Numbered from the stretch's first letter, positions 9,270-18,180 are shown. The stretch is 64,000 nucleotides of DNA from Actinomycetota bacterium (GCA_013816245.1 JACDEU010000003.1:58411-122410); one strand, 5' to 3'. Numbers and translations: made by a program. Notes: generated by a model not told the origin, from the sequence alone.

Positions 9270-9676
9270 TCGATCTGGCGAAACGAGATCGGCTGCGCTC
9301 CCGTCCAGAGCGTGCGCCGGCCGAGCTCGGCGAGCTGTTGCTGCCCCTCGACGAGCGTCGCGAAATGGTTTGCCCACAGGTGTCCGGCCTTGGACGCGAA
9401 CGAGCAGTATCCGTAAGGAAAGAGCAGCTCTGTCTCGCTTTGCCCGCCGGGATAGAGAGCGAGCTCGCCCGGGTGCGGGTATGAGGTTGCGTTCTCGGGC
9501 CCGATCCCGAGCTCCCGGTCGCCCCAGGGAATCCAGTTCGACTCGCCGCTCCAGCGGCAGTGGATGATGTTGTCGTCGAACGGGAGGATGCTTCGAAACG
9601 CAGCGACCGTCTTTGGCGCGAGCTCCTCCTCGAAACGGGCGAGGAAGCGGAGGTCTCCTGCGGTGATCTCGAGCAT
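9266..9676 (-). CDS. DUF3830 family protein
   Basis: A 136-residue protein resembling DUF3830, which has a cyclophilin-like fold. Visible features are FEEELAPKTVAAFRSILPF near the N terminus, HCRWSGESNWIPWG and ENATSYPHPGELALYPGG. The family has no agreed function. Here it is the last gene of the purine operon, and its ATG overlaps the PuuD stop by one base (TGATG). Co-operonic position suggests a role in urate or ureide metabolism, perhaps as a small racemase, hydrolase or binding protein, but that is inference only. Confidence 0.7.
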   Translation of the reverse strand: MLEITAGDLRFLARFEEELAPKTVAAFRSILPFDDNIIHCRWSGESNWIPWGDRELGIGPENATSYPHPGELALYPGGQSETELLFPYGYCSFASKAGHLWANHFATLVEGQQQLAELGRRTLWTGAQPISFRQID

Positions 9677-10878
9677 CAGGGGATCTTCGCTCCTTGAGCG
9701 ATCCAGCGCCCGAGGAGGTCGCGTTCGGCCTGGGTCATGCCCGTGACGTTACCGAGTGGCATCGCCTTCGTCTGTACCGCCTGTTGCTCGATCGCGTGGG
9801 CCTCCGCCTTGATTTCCTCGGGTGTGGCGAGCTTGATTCCGCGAGGGGCAGCGTCCACCTTCGTCGGATGATCGGAGTGGCAAGCGGCACAGCGCTGCTC
9901 CACGATGCTCGCGACTCGCGCAAACGGCACCGCGGCTGTCCCCGCCGCGGACTCGTTCTGCGGTCTGATCAGAATCGCCAGCACCGCGATCGCAACCGCC
10001 GCGCTCGCCGGGATCCACCACACCGTGTGGCCCATGTGCCGCAGGTTGAAGAAGTGCCGTACCCACGCCCCGATCACGAGCAGGACGACGAGGATGAGCC
10101 ACGCGTAGCTGTGCCCGTAGGTGAACGGGAAGTGGTTCGACAGCATCGTGAAGACGACCGGCAGCGTGAGGTAGTTGTTGTGCACCGAGCGGAGCTTTCC
10201 GCGCGCGTTCGCCGCAGGGTCGGGCTCCCGGCCGGCCTGCTTGGCGCGCACGAGCTCCCAGTGCGCCGGGATGATCACGAAGAAGACATTTCCGACCATC
10301 ATCGTCCCGAGCATCGCGCCGACTTGGAGATACATCGCACGCGCGCTGAACAGGTGCCCGATGCCCCAGGCGGCGACGGTGATGAGGGCCAGCAGGACCG
10401 CAGCAAGGACGAGCGGTCTCGCTGCCAGTAGCCGGCAGAGCAGGTCGTAGACGATCCAGGCCGCGGCGAGCAGACCGATGCTGATCGCCACCGCGGCGCC
10501 GGTGGACAGGTTCGCGACGCTCTTGTCGATCAGGTACGTGTCCGCGTTCAGGTAGTAGAGCACGATCATCAGCGCGAAGCCGCTGAGCCACGTGGTGTAC
10601 GCCTCCCACTTGAACCAGTGCAACGTCTCGGGGAGAACACGCGGTGCGACGAGGTACTTCTTGATGTTGTAGAAGCCGCCGCCGTGGATTTCCCAGGTCT
10701 CGCCGCCGACACCGTCCTCGACGTCGCGCGGATCCCTGGGCGGGCGCAGGTGGTTGTCGAGCGCGATGAAGTAGAACGACGAGCCGATCCAGACGATCCC
10801 GGCGACGACGTGCAGCCACCTCGTCAGGAGGTTCAGCCAGTCGGTCGCGTAGGGATCGAAGGCTAGGAGCGACGCCAC
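9676..10878 (-). CDS. puuD: Membrane urate oxidase PuuD, cytochrome c-linked
   Basis: A 400-residue protein with an N-terminal membrane domain of about eight helices (urate hydroxylase, DUF989) beginning WLNLLTRWLHVVAGIVWIG. A C-terminal cytochrome c domain follows, with the heme motif CAACH near residue 335. PuuD oxidises urate to 5-hydroxyisourate and passes electrons to the respiratory chain rather than to oxygen to make peroxide. The GTG start overlaps the upstream uraD gene by 16 bases. HIU hydrolase and OHCU decarboxylase, the next two enzymes of the pathway, lie directly upstream, which strongly supports the call. Confidence 0.93.
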   Translation of the reverse strand: MASLLAFDPYATDWLNLLTRWLHVVAGIVWIGSSFYFIALDNHLRPPRDPRDVEDGVGGETWEIHGGGFYNIKKYLVAPRVLPETLHWFKWEAYTTWLSGFALMIVLYYLNADTYLIDKSVANLSTGAAVAISIGLLAAAWIVYDLLCRLLAARPLVLAAVLLALITVAAWGIGHLFSARAMYLQVGAMLGTMMVGNVFFVIIPAHWELVRAKQAGREPDPAANARGKLRSVHNNYLTLPVVFTMLSNHFPFTYGHSYAWLILVVLLVIGAWVRHFFNLRHMGHTVWWIPASAAVAIAVLAILIRPQNESAAGTAAVPFARVASIVEQRCAACHSDHPTKVDAAPRGIKLATPEEIKAEAHAIEQQAVQTKAMPLGNVTGMTQAERDLLGRWIAQGAKIP

Positions 10879-11300
10879 CGGTCCTCCGCGATCGCGACCA
10901 GCTCCTGGACGGCCGTGTTCAGCTCCTCGTCGCGCGAACGGTTCAGGCGCTTCCGCAAGATCGGCACGATCTCGCCCTTGGGCCGGCGGTTCACGAAGAC
11001 GACGAAGCGGAAGCCGAACCGCTCTTCGTATTCGCGGTTCAACCGCTCGAGCTCTGCGAGGGTCGCAGCGTCGTCGTCCGTTCCCTGCTCGGCGGCGGAG
11101 CGGCTGGACAGCTTCTTGGCCCCGATTGCCGGGTGGGCGTTGAGCGCTTCCAGCTTCTCTTCCTCGCTCAGGCTGTCAATGACCTCCTGCGCATCCGCCA
11201 GTGGATCGTTGTGCTCTGCGAGCTTCTCGACGAGACGCGTCCGACCTTCGAACAGCTCCGAAAGGTCGTCGACGCTCAGCTGCCGCGGTAGGTCACGCAC
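10863..11300 (-). CDS. uraD: OHCU decarboxylase (2-oxo-4-hydroxy-4-carboxy-5-ureidoimidazoline decarboxylase)
   Basis: A 145-residue enzyme that performs the last step from urate to (S)-allantoin. The catalytic-His segment is ALNAHPAIGAK near residue 73. A second conserved block, YEERFGFRFVVFVNRRPKGEI, ends in the helical tail typical of the family. It overlaps HIU hydrolase by 25 bases upstream and puuD by 16 bases downstream, so all three urate-to-allantoin activities are translated from one compact message. Confidence 0.93.
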   Translation of the reverse strand: MRDLPRQLSVDDLSELFEGRTRLVEKLAEHNDPLADAQEVIDSLSEEEKLEALNAHPAIGAKKLSSRSAAEQGTDDDAATLAELERLNREYEERFGFRFVVFVNRRPKGEIVPILRKRLNRSRDEELNTAVQELVAIAEDRWRRS

Positions 11301-11566
11301 GAGTAGGAGGAGACGAGCAGCGGAACGTGGTAGTGGCCCTCGTCGAGCTGGACCTCGATGCCCACGCCGCGGAAGAACGGTGAGTCAGGTCGGAAGAGCA
11401 GGCGGTAAATGCCCGGCTCGAGCTCCGACGCAAGCTCCGCGATGCGGCCGTCGCCGTCGGTCTCGCCGGCGGTCACGAGGTCTTCTTGCCAGAGCTCGAC
11501 TCGAACACCGTTCGCCGGCTTCCCGCGCTCGACGTCGAGGACGTGGGTGGAGATCGAGATGCTCAT
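11276..11566 (-). CDS. 5-hydroxyisourate hydrolase (transthyretin-like)
   Basis: A 96-residue transthyretin-like protein. Active-site landmarks are present: STHVLDVERGKPA at the N terminus, HYHVPLLVS near residue 80 and the C-terminal YRGS tetrapeptide that distinguishes HIU hydrolases from transthyretin. It opens 5-hydroxyisourate to OHCU. There is no signal peptide, so the enzyme is cytoplasmic. The ATG overlaps the upstream deaminase stop as ATGA. Confidence 0.95.
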   Translation of the reverse strand: MSISISTHVLDVERGKPANGVRVELWQEDLVTAGETDGDGRIAELASELEPGIYRLLFRPDSPFFRGVGIEVQLDEGHYHVPLLVSSYSCVTYRGS

Positions 11567-12885
11567 TGCGCGAATCTATCGGCCTGCTGGCGATGTTCCT
11601 TCGCGAGCTCTCGTTCGTCGGCCCGAACGAGGTGGCCGTCGCGGACGACCTCCTCTCCGCCGACGTACAGTCGATCCACTCGATGGGGCCCGGAGAAGAC
11701 GAGGCCGCCGATGGGATCGACGGCGCCTCCGAGCTCCAATCCATCGGTGCGCCAGACCGCAACGTCGGCCCGTTTCCCCGGCGAGAGTTGCCCGAGGTCG
11801 TCACGGCCGAGGACCGCCGCGCTGCCACGCGTCCCCAGTCGTAGCGCCTCTCGTGGGTTCAACGCCTTCGGGCCGCCGCGGGCCCGAGCGACCAGCAGCG
11901 CCTGCTTGACCTCGAGGAAGAGGTCGCCGCGCTCGTTCGACGCCGAGCCGTCGACGCCCAGTCCGACGCGGACGTTGGCGTCGAGCAGGTCGCGGACGCG
12001 TGCGATTCCTGCGCCGAGCCGCATGTTGGACGTGGGGCAGTGGGCGACGCCGACGTCATGTGCGCCGAACGTCGCAATGTCTTCATCCGAGAGATGGACG
12101 CAGTGCGCGCACCAGACGTCCTCGGCGAGCCAGCCGACATCGTCCAGGTACTGCACCGGCGTGCAGCCGTAGAGCTCCCGGCAGTAGTCCTCTTCCTCCA
12201 CGGTCTCTGCGAGGTGCGTGTGCAGTCGAAGACCGAGCCTGCGTGCGAGCTCCGCCGATTCGGTCATCAGCTCGCGCGTCACGGAGAACGGCGAGCACGG
12301 CGCGACCGTGATCTCGACCTGCACACCGTCGGCGAGAGCCGCTGCGGCCTCTGTTGCAGCGAGCGCATCGTCACGTGTCTCGACGACCGAGTCGGGAGGT
12401 AGCCCGCCCTGTGATTCGCCGAGGTCCATCGAGCCGCGTGAGGCGACGATGCGGACGCCGAGCTCCCGTGCCGCTCGGATCTCCGCTTCGAGGAGACCGG
12501 TCACGCCCGGCGGGAAGAGGTAATGGTGATCGAACACAGTCGTGCAGCCCGAGAGCGCCAGCTCGGCGAGGCCGACTCTTGCCGCCGCATACTCGGCCTC
12601 CTCGTCGATCGCCGCCCACACCGGGTAGAGCGCCTTGAGCCAGCCGAAGAGGTTCTCCTCCTGCGCGCGTGCACGGGTCAGGTTCTGCCAGAGGTGATGG
12701 TGCGTGTTGACGAGCCCGGGAGTCACGACGGCGCCTTTGAGGTCGTGCACGTCGTCCGCCTCCGGCTTCGGGCCTGCGCCGGCGTCTTTGACCATGCCTT
12801 CGTCGACGAGGACCCAGCCGCCCTCGTACTCGGTGCCCGCGTCGTCCATCGTCACGACGTGGGCGTTGGTGAAGAGAACGCTCAA
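11563..12885 (-). CDS. Amidohydrolase, probable 8-oxoguanine deaminase
   Basis: A 440-residue metal-dependent deaminase of the AtzB/TrzN/8-oxoguanine deaminase group. Metal ligands are seen in NTHHHLWQN, HTHLAET, AHCVHLS and GLGVDGSASNE. The FDHHYLFPPG and GSMDLGESQGGLPPDS segments fit 8-oxoguanine deaminase, which makes urate from 8-oxoguanine. That activity would feed PuuD directly. I chose TTG 12885, which overlaps the upstream stop as TTGA and begins LSVLFTNAHVVTMDD. Guanine deaminase or another aminohydrolase remains possible. Confidence 0.75.
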   Translation of the reverse strand: MSVLFTNAHVVTMDDAGTEYEGGWVLVDEGMVKDAGAGPKPEADDVHDLKGAVVTPGLVNTHHHLWQNLTRARAQEENLFGWLKALYPVWAAIDEEAEYAAARVGLAELALSGCTTVFDHHYLFPPGVTGLLEAEIRAARELGVRIVASRGSMDLGESQGGLPPDSVVETRDDALAATEAAAALADGVQVEITVAPCSPFSVTRELMTESAELARRLGLRLHTHLAETVEEEDYCRELYGCTPVQYLDDVGWLAEDVWCAHCVHLSDEDIATFGAHDVGVAHCPTSNMRLGAGIARVRDLLDANVRVGLGVDGSASNERGDLFLEVKQALLVARARGGPKALNPREALRLGTRGSAAVLGRDDLGQLSPGKRADVAVWRTDGLELGGAVDPIGGLVFSGPHRVDRLYVGGEEVVRDGHLVRADERELAKEHRQQADRFAQ

Positions 12886-14576
12886 ATTTTCAGCGGCACG
12901 ATCTCGAAGCGGTCGACGTCGACCAGGCCGCGGTCCGTGATCTTCAGGCTCGGGATCACCGACAGGGCGAGGAACGACAGCGTCAGGAACGGGGTGGCGC
13001 CGGACCAGCCGACCGCGCGTGCCGCTTCGTTGCACGCGAGACTCTGTTCGATCACGTCCGCGAGCGGCGCGTCGGCGAGAAGGCCCGCGACGGGCAGCGG
13101 TAGCTCGGCGGTGACTTCACCGCCGTCGACCACGACGATGCCGCCGCCGAGCTCCCCGAGCCGCTCGATTGCGCGAACCATGTCCTCGTCGTTCATCCCG
13201 ACGACGACAATGTTGTGCGCGTCGTGTGCGACCGTCGATGCAAGTGCGCCGCGCTGCAGCCCTGAGCCACGGACGAAGCCGCGCCCGATGCGGCCCGTCC
13301 CGAGGTGGCGTTCGATCACCGCGATCTTCGCCAGGTCTCTGCCTGCGTCGGCTACGGCCGTCCCGTCTGCGATCGCCGGCTCGACCTCGACCGACTTCGT
13401 CACAACCTGGTCCGGCACGAGCCCGATTGCGCGGGCGGTGCCGCCTTCCCACGGGATGCGAAGGTCTGACGCGCTCACGGGCAGGTTTCGCACCGAGTGC
13501 TTGACCCATTCCGGAACGTGGGGCTCCGGGATCTCCTCCACGGGCCGTCCCGACTTCAACGTCAGCTCGGGCTCGAAGCGTTCAAGGTCCGCAAGCAGGA
13601 GCAGGTCGGCCTGATACCCGGGGGCGATCGCACCGAGATGCCAGAGTCGATGCCATGACGCGGGGTTGATCGTCGCGAGCACAACCGCGTCCTCCGGCGC
13701 GACGCCTGCAGCGACCGCCTCCCTGACCATCCCGTTGATGTGGCCGTTCGCGGCGATGTCCTCAGGGTCGCGGTCGTCGGTGCAGAAGGCGATGCGGTTC
13801 GTCCCGAACTCCCGCACGAGGGGGAGCAGCGCCTGCAGGTTGCGCGCCATCGAGGCCTCGCGAATCAGAAGCCACATTCCGGCGCGCAGTCGCTCGCGTC
13901 CCTCCTCGGCGGTCAGGGCTTCGTGGTCCGAGCGTATGCCCGCCGCCACGTATGCGTTCAGCTCCCTGCCGAGCAGGCCGGGCGCGTGGCCGTCCACCTG
14001 GACGCCGTCCGCGAGTCGCAGCTTTTCGAGCTCGGTGTCGTCACCGTTCACGACTCCGGGGAAATTCATCATCTCGGCGAGGCCGAGAACACGGCGGCGC
14101 CGGAGCAGGCTTTCGAGGTCGCCGCCGAGCAGCGGGCGGCGAGGCGACTCGAACTCCGATGCCGGGATGGTCGAGGACGCCATGAAGTAGAAGTCGAGCG
14201 GCAGGCCTTCGCAGGCGTCGAGAAGCCAGTGCACCCCGTCGGTGCCGAGCACGTTGGCCAGCTCGTGCGGGTCCAGTACGACGGCGGTCGTCCCGCGCGG
14301 CAGCACGAGCCGCGCGAACTCGTCGGGAAGGAGCTTCGTTGACTCGAGATGCATGTGTGCGTCGATGAAGCCGGGAACGACGTAGCGTCCCGCTGCGTCG
14401 ACGACCTCGCGTCCCTCGTACTCGCCGAGCCCGGCGATCCAGCCGTCGACGATCGCGATGTCCACATCGAGCCACTCACGGGTGAACACGGACAGGACCC
14501 GGCCTCCCCGCACGACGATGTCGGCAGGCTCGTCGCCGCGGGCAACGGCGAGGCGTCGGGAGAGATCGGTCGACAC
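12882..14576 (-). CDS. Adenine deaminase
   Basis: A 564-residue amidohydrolase that converts adenine to hypoxanthine. The N-terminal metal motif is GFIDAHMHLESTKL; AHDAHNIVVVGMNDED and the C-terminal LTLSFLALSVIP are typical of bacterial AdeC/Ade. The start is GTG 14576 (VSTDLSRRLAVARGDEPADIVV); the frame is open further upstream but that part has no family resemblance. It is the first gene of the six-gene purine operon and is divergent from xanthine dehydrogenase. Its product hypoxanthine is the substrate of that enzyme. Confidence 0.9.
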   Translation of the reverse strand: MSTDLSRRLAVARGDEPADIVVRGGRVLSVFTREWLDVDIAIVDGWIAGLGEYEGREVVDAAGRYVVPGFIDAHMHLESTKLLPDEFARLVLPRGTTAVVLDPHELANVLGTDGVHWLLDACEGLPLDFYFMASSTIPASEFESPRRPLLGGDLESLLRRRRVLGLAEMMNFPGVVNGDDTELEKLRLADGVQVDGHAPGLLGRELNAYVAAGIRSDHEALTAEEGRERLRAGMWLLIREASMARNLQALLPLVREFGTNRIAFCTDDRDPEDIAANGHINGMVREAVAAGVAPEDAVVLATINPASWHRLWHLGAIAPGYQADLLLLADLERFEPELTLKSGRPVEEIPEPHVPEWVKHSVRNLPVSASDLRIPWEGGTARAIGLVPDQVVTKSVEVEPAIADGTAVADAGRDLAKIAVIERHLGTGRIGRGFVRGSGLQRGALASTVAHDAHNIVVVGMNDEDMVRAIERLGELGGGIVVVDGGEVTAELPLPVAGLLADAPLADVIEQSLACNEAARAVGWSGATPFLTLSFLALSVIPSLKITDRGLVDVDRFEIVPLKI

Positions 14577-14619
14577 AGCGAGGCGATTCTCCCATGACGG
14601 CGAAGTACGCTTGGCTCCC

Positions 14620-15405
14620 GTGGACGTGCTGACGCCCCGCAGCCTCGAAGAGGCGTTGCGCCTGAAGGCGGAGCGCCCCGACGCCGTCCCGATCCAGGGC
14701 GGGACGGACGTCATGGTCGAGCTCAATTTCGACCGGGCCAGGCCGGCCGTCCTGCTCAACCTCAACGAGGTGGCAGAGCTCCGCGGCTGGTCGCAGGCCG
14801 ACGGCAAGGTTTGGCTCGGCGCCGGCCTCACCTACTCCGAGGCAATGGAGCCGAAGCTTGCCGAGGCCCTACCAGCACTCGCGGAGGCGTCGCGGACCGT
14901 CGGCGGTCCGCAGATCCGGAACCGCGGGACGATCGGCGGCAATCTAGGGACGGCATCGCCCGCAGGCGACGCGCTCCCTCCCTTGCTCGTCTGCGGCGCC
15001 GAAGTGAAGCTCGCGAGCGTGTTAGGCGAACGCGTCGTCTCCCTGGAGGAATTCCTCGTCGGGCCGAAGCGGAACGTGCTCGCGGAGGACGAGCTGATCC
15101 TCGGCGTCACCGTCGACACCGGCGACGAGAGCAGGCAGACGTTCATGAAGGTCGGACCGCGCAACGCGATGGTGATCGCGGTCGTATCGCTCGCTGTGCG
15201 TGTCGATGGAGACTTGCGTGCCGCATTCGGTTCCGCCGGGCCCGTCTCCAAGCTGGTGCGCGCCGAGCTCGCCGATGCGGACTCGTTTCCGCAGCGCGTC
15301 GCCGAAGCGGCAAGCCCGATCGACGACGTCCGCGGTACGGCGTCGTACCGGCGGCATGCGCTCCGGATCCTCACCAAGCGCGCACTCGATCGGTGTCTTG
15401 TATGA
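14620..15405 (+). CDS. Xanthine dehydrogenase family, FAD-binding subunit
   Basis: A 261-residue subunit of the medium (CoxM-type) class. FAD-contacting motifs PIQGGTDVMVEL (residues 23-34) and NRGTIGGNLGTASPAGD (around 100) are clear. Start choice is GTG 14620 (VDVLTPRSLEEAL); TTG 14611 and GTG 14626 are near alternatives. Only 43 bp separate it from the divergent adenine deaminase, so both promoters must lie in or overlap that interval. The Fe-S and molybdopterin subunits follow with overlapping ends. Confidence 0.9.
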   Translation: MDVLTPRSLEEALRLKAERPDAVPIQGGTDVMVELNFDRARPAVLLNLNEVAELRGWSQADGKVWLGAGLTYSEAMEPKLAEALPALAEASRTVGGPQIRNRGTIGGNLGTASPAGDALPPLLVCGAEVKLASVLGERVVSLEEFLVGPKRNVLAEDELILGVTVDTGDESRQTFMKVGPRNAMVIAVVSLAVRVDGDLRAAFGSAGPVSKLVRAELADADSFPQRVAEAASPIDDVRGTASYRRHALRILTKRALDRCLV

Positions 15406-15860
15406 GGATCGAGCTGCAGATCAACGGCGAGGCGCACGAGGCGGACGTCTGGGAGGGTGAAAGCCTGCTCTTCGCGCTGCGCGAGCAGCTCGGCTTCCCG
15501 GGATCGAAGAATGCGTGCGAACAGGGCGAGTGCGGCTCCTGCTCCGTGCTGCTCGACGGAACGCTCGTGTGCTCATGCCTCGTGCTCGCAGCGCAGGCAG
15601 AGGGACACGAGGTCGTCACCGTCGAAGGGCTCGCCGACGACGGCCGGCTGCACAAGGTGCAGGAGGCGTTCGTCGCGGCGGGCGCTGTGCAGTGCGGCTT
15701 CTGCACGCCGGGGCTCGTTGTTGCAGCCGCGGATTTGTTGAAGCGCAACGTCTATCCGAGCGACGACGACATTCGCGAGGCGCTCTCCGGAAACCTCTGC
15801 CGCTGCACGGGCTACGCGAAGATCTTCGACGCGGTGCGCATGGCGGCCGCCGCCTTGTGA
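15402..15860 (+). CDS. Xanthine dehydrogenase family, 2Fe-2S subunit
   Basis: A 152-residue iron-sulfur subunit. The N-terminal plant-type ferredoxin domain has cysteines in CEQGECGSCSVLLDG. The C-terminal helical domain carries the second cluster in QCGFCTPG and LCRCTGY. It transfers electrons from the molybdenum site to FAD. It starts at ATG 15402, overlapping the previous stop as ATGA, and ends overlapping the large subunit start as GTGA. Confidence 0.95.
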   Translation: MRIELQINGEAHEADVWEGESLLFALREQLGFPGSKNACEQGECGSCSVLLDGTLVCSCLVLAAQAEGHEVVTVEGLADDGRLHKVQEAFVAAGAVQCGFCTPGLVVAAADLLKRNVYPSDDDIREALSGNLCRCTGYAKIFDAVRMAAAAL

Positions 15861-18076
15861 GCGAAACCGCTTCACCGAAGCTCGAGCTCGGACGCGTCGG
15901 CGACAGCACGCCCCGCATCGACGGCGTTCCGAAAGTCACCGGCGAATTCGCCTACTCGAGCGATCTCCAGGCCGCCGGGATGCTCTGGGGTCACACGGTG
16001 CGAAGCCCGCACGCGCACGCGCGCATCGTCTCGATCGACATCTCCGAGGCGGTCGGCATGCCCGGCGTGCACGCGGTGCTGACGCACGAGGACGTGCCGG
16101 GCGAGAAACGCTACGGGCTCGAGTTCGCCGACCAGCCGGTGCTCGCCTACGAGCGGGTGCGTTACTACGGCGAGCCTGTAGCCCTCGTCGCCGCGGAGCA
16201 CCCGGAGCAGGCGCGCCGCGCGGCAGGCCGCATCCGGGTGGAGTACGAGCCGCTCGAGCCTGTCGTCGATCCGGAACGAGCGACCGAGCAGGACCCGCTC
16301 CACCCCGACAGGCCGACGATGAGCCACGGCTATCGGGACGATCCTCGTCCCAATGTCGTGCGCTCGCTCCTGATCCGTCACGGCGATCCCGAGGCCGACG
16401 GCGAGGTGACCGTGTCCGGCGTCTACGAGGTGGGGATCCAGGATCAGGCGTTCCTCGGCCCGGAGTCGGGGCTTGCGGTGCCGGACGGCGAGGGGGGCGT
16501 CGACGTCTACGTCGCCACGCAATGGCTGCACGTCGACCGGGACCAGGTCGCTCCGTGCCTGAACCTGAAGCCGGAGCAGGTCCGCATCCACCTCGCCGGG
16601 GTCGGTGGGGCGTTCGGCGGCCGCGAGGACCTGTCGATGCAGCTGCACGGGGCGTTGCTCGCACTGCACACGGACAGGCCCGTGAAGATCGTCTACAACC
16701 GGGAGGAGTCTTTCGTCGGCCACATCCACCGCCATCCGGCGAAGATTTGGGCCGAGCACCGGTCGACTCGTGACGGCAAGCTCGTCAACGTTCGCGTGCG
16801 CATCCTGCTCGACGGCGGGGCCTACGCCTCGAGCTCGACCGCTGTGACGTCGAACGCCGCCTCGTTCGCGGTCGGTCCGTACGCGGTCGACAACGCGCTG
16901 ATCGAGAGCACGTGCGTGTACACGAACAATCCGCCGTGCGGCGCGATGCGCGGGTTCGGCGCGGTGCAGGTCTGCTTCGCGCACGAGGCGCAGATGGACA
17001 AGCTCGCGGAAGCGCTCGACATCGATCCGATCGAGCTGCGGCTGCTAAACGCACTCGGCCCGGGCGGCTCGCTGCCGACCGGACAGAAGATCACCGGGAC
17101 GCTTCCCGTCGCGGATGTGATCCGGCGTGCAGCCGAGCTCGACATCCCCGAGCAGGAAGAGCTGCCGCGTGATCCGATGCGCCTTCCCGGCGGCTCGGGC
17201 AACACGACGCGCGGCGAAGGTGTGAGGCGGGGCGTCGGGTTCGCGGTCGGGTTCAAGAACATCGGCTACTCCGAGGGTTTCGACGACTACACGGCCGCGC
17301 GCGTGCGACTGGACGCGGACGGCAGCGCGGAGGTGCACTGTGCCGCGGCCGAAGTCGGACAGGGCGTGGCGAACGTGATCCTGCAGGTCGCCCGCACCGA
17401 GCTCGGCTCGAGTGACGTCGTGCTCGCTCCGCACACAACTGCCACGGTTGACTCCGCGGGGTCGGCGTCGGCGTCGCGGATGACCTGGATGGCAGCGGGC
17501 GCAGTGCGAGACGCATGTCGGGCCGCCCTCGAGGAGCGGCAGCAAAACGGCGGCAAGGCGGTCGACGTCGAGCGGATCTATCGCCATCCGCGCACGACGC
17601 CGCTCGATCCGGAGACCGGGCAGATCACCGGCGAGCGCGCCCATGTCGCCTACGCGTGCGCGGCAATGCGCGTCGTCGCGGAGGTGGACGTCGAGCTGGG
17701 GCTGACGCGCGTCGTCTGGATCGGCACCGCGCAGGACGTCGGCAAGGCGGTGAACCCGCAGGCGGTGACGGGTCAGATCGAGGGCGGAACCGCGCAGGGC
17801 CTCGGGCTGGCGCTGATGGAGGAGATCCAGACGCGTGACGGGCTGATCACGAACGCGAGCTTCACCGACTATCTGATCCCGACGACGCTCGACATGCCGC
17901 CGGTCGTGTCCGTGCTGATCGAGGAAGCGGAACCGGACGCGCCCTACGGGGTCAAGGGAGTCGGCGAGCCGCCAACCGTCGTCTCGACCGCAGCGGTGGT
18001 CGCCGCACTGCGAGCCGCGACGGGGCGGGAACTGACCCGAGTGCCAGTGAAGCCCGACGACATCGTCGGTCTCTGA
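15857..18076 (+). CDS. Xanthine dehydrogenase family, molybdopterin-binding subunit
   Basis: A 739-residue catalytic subunit that hydroxylates hypoxanthine and xanthine to urate if the purine assignment is right. Conserved segments are GVGGAFGGRED, NPPCGAMRGFGAVQ, a Gln-rich cofactor loop around AEVGQGVANV, and GVKGVGEPPTV with the catalytic Glu. GTG 15857 overlaps the Fe-S subunit stop. The three-subunit order FAD, Fe-S, Mo is that of bacterial XDH/CO-dehydrogenase-like hydroxylases. The purine neighbours argue for xanthine as substrate; nicotinate or other heterocycles are less likely. Confidence 0.9.
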   Translation: MSETASPKLELGRVGDSTPRIDGVPKVTGEFAYSSDLQAAGMLWGHTVRSPHAHARIVSIDISEAVGMPGVHAVLTHEDVPGEKRYGLEFADQPVLAYERVRYYGEPVALVAAEHPEQARRAAGRIRVEYEPLEPVVDPERATEQDPLHPDRPTMSHGYRDDPRPNVVRSLLIRHGDPEADGEVTVSGVYEVGIQDQAFLGPESGLAVPDGEGGVDVYVATQWLHVDRDQVAPCLNLKPEQVRIHLAGVGGAFGGREDLSMQLHGALLALHTDRPVKIVYNREESFVGHIHRHPAKIWAEHRSTRDGKLVNVRVRILLDGGAYASSSTAVTSNAASFAVGPYAVDNALIESTCVYTNNPPCGAMRGFGAVQVCFAHEAQMDKLAEALDIDPIELRLLNALGPGGSLPTGQKITGTLPVADVIRRAAELDIPEQEELPRDPMRLPGGSGNTTRGEGVRRGVGFAVGFKNIGYSEGFDDYTAARVRLDADGSAEVHCAAAEVGQGVANVILQVARTELGSSDVVLAPHTTATVDSAGSASASRMTWMAAGAVRDACRAALEERQQNGGKAVDVERIYRHPRTTPLDPETGQITGERAHVAYACAAMRVVAEVDVELGLTRVVWIGTAQDVGKAVNPQAVTGQIEGGTAQGLGLALMEEIQTRDGLITNASFTDYLIPTTLDMPPVVSVLIEEAEPDAPYGVKGVGEPPTVVSTAAVVAALRAATGRELTRVPVKPDDIVGL

Positions 18077-18082
18077 ACGACT

Positions 18083-18178
18083 TAGTGGCTCTGAGCCACT
18101 AGCGGCTTTTAATCGTTTCCTGGGGCCTGATGCGCATGCCTACTGGCCTTGAACCGACCTAGTGGCTCTGAGCCACTA
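18083..18178. repeat. Paired palindromes TAGTGGCTC-T-GAGCCACTA
   Basis: Two perfect 19-base palindromes (18083-18101 and 18160-18178) with 9-bp arms around a single T lie 77 bases apart in the gap between convergent genes. The same core, GTGGCTC-A-GAGCCAC, occurs as another pair at 60704-60799, 81 bases apart, also preceded by a CCTTGAACC-like word before the second copy. This looks like a REP/BIME-style dispersed element. At this locus it may also act as a bidirectional transcription end. Confidence 0.8.
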
Positions 18179-18180
18179 AG

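Noticed and set aside
12886..13035. N-terminal extension of the 8-oxoguanine deaminase-like gene
   Set aside because: The sequence is an out-of-frame reading of adenine deaminase, and TTG 12885 gives the expected start.
15515..15856. Extension of the molybdopterin subunit upstream of 15857
   Set aside because: The upstream part is an out-of-frame reading of the Fe-S subunit; GTG 15857 gives the normal N terminus.
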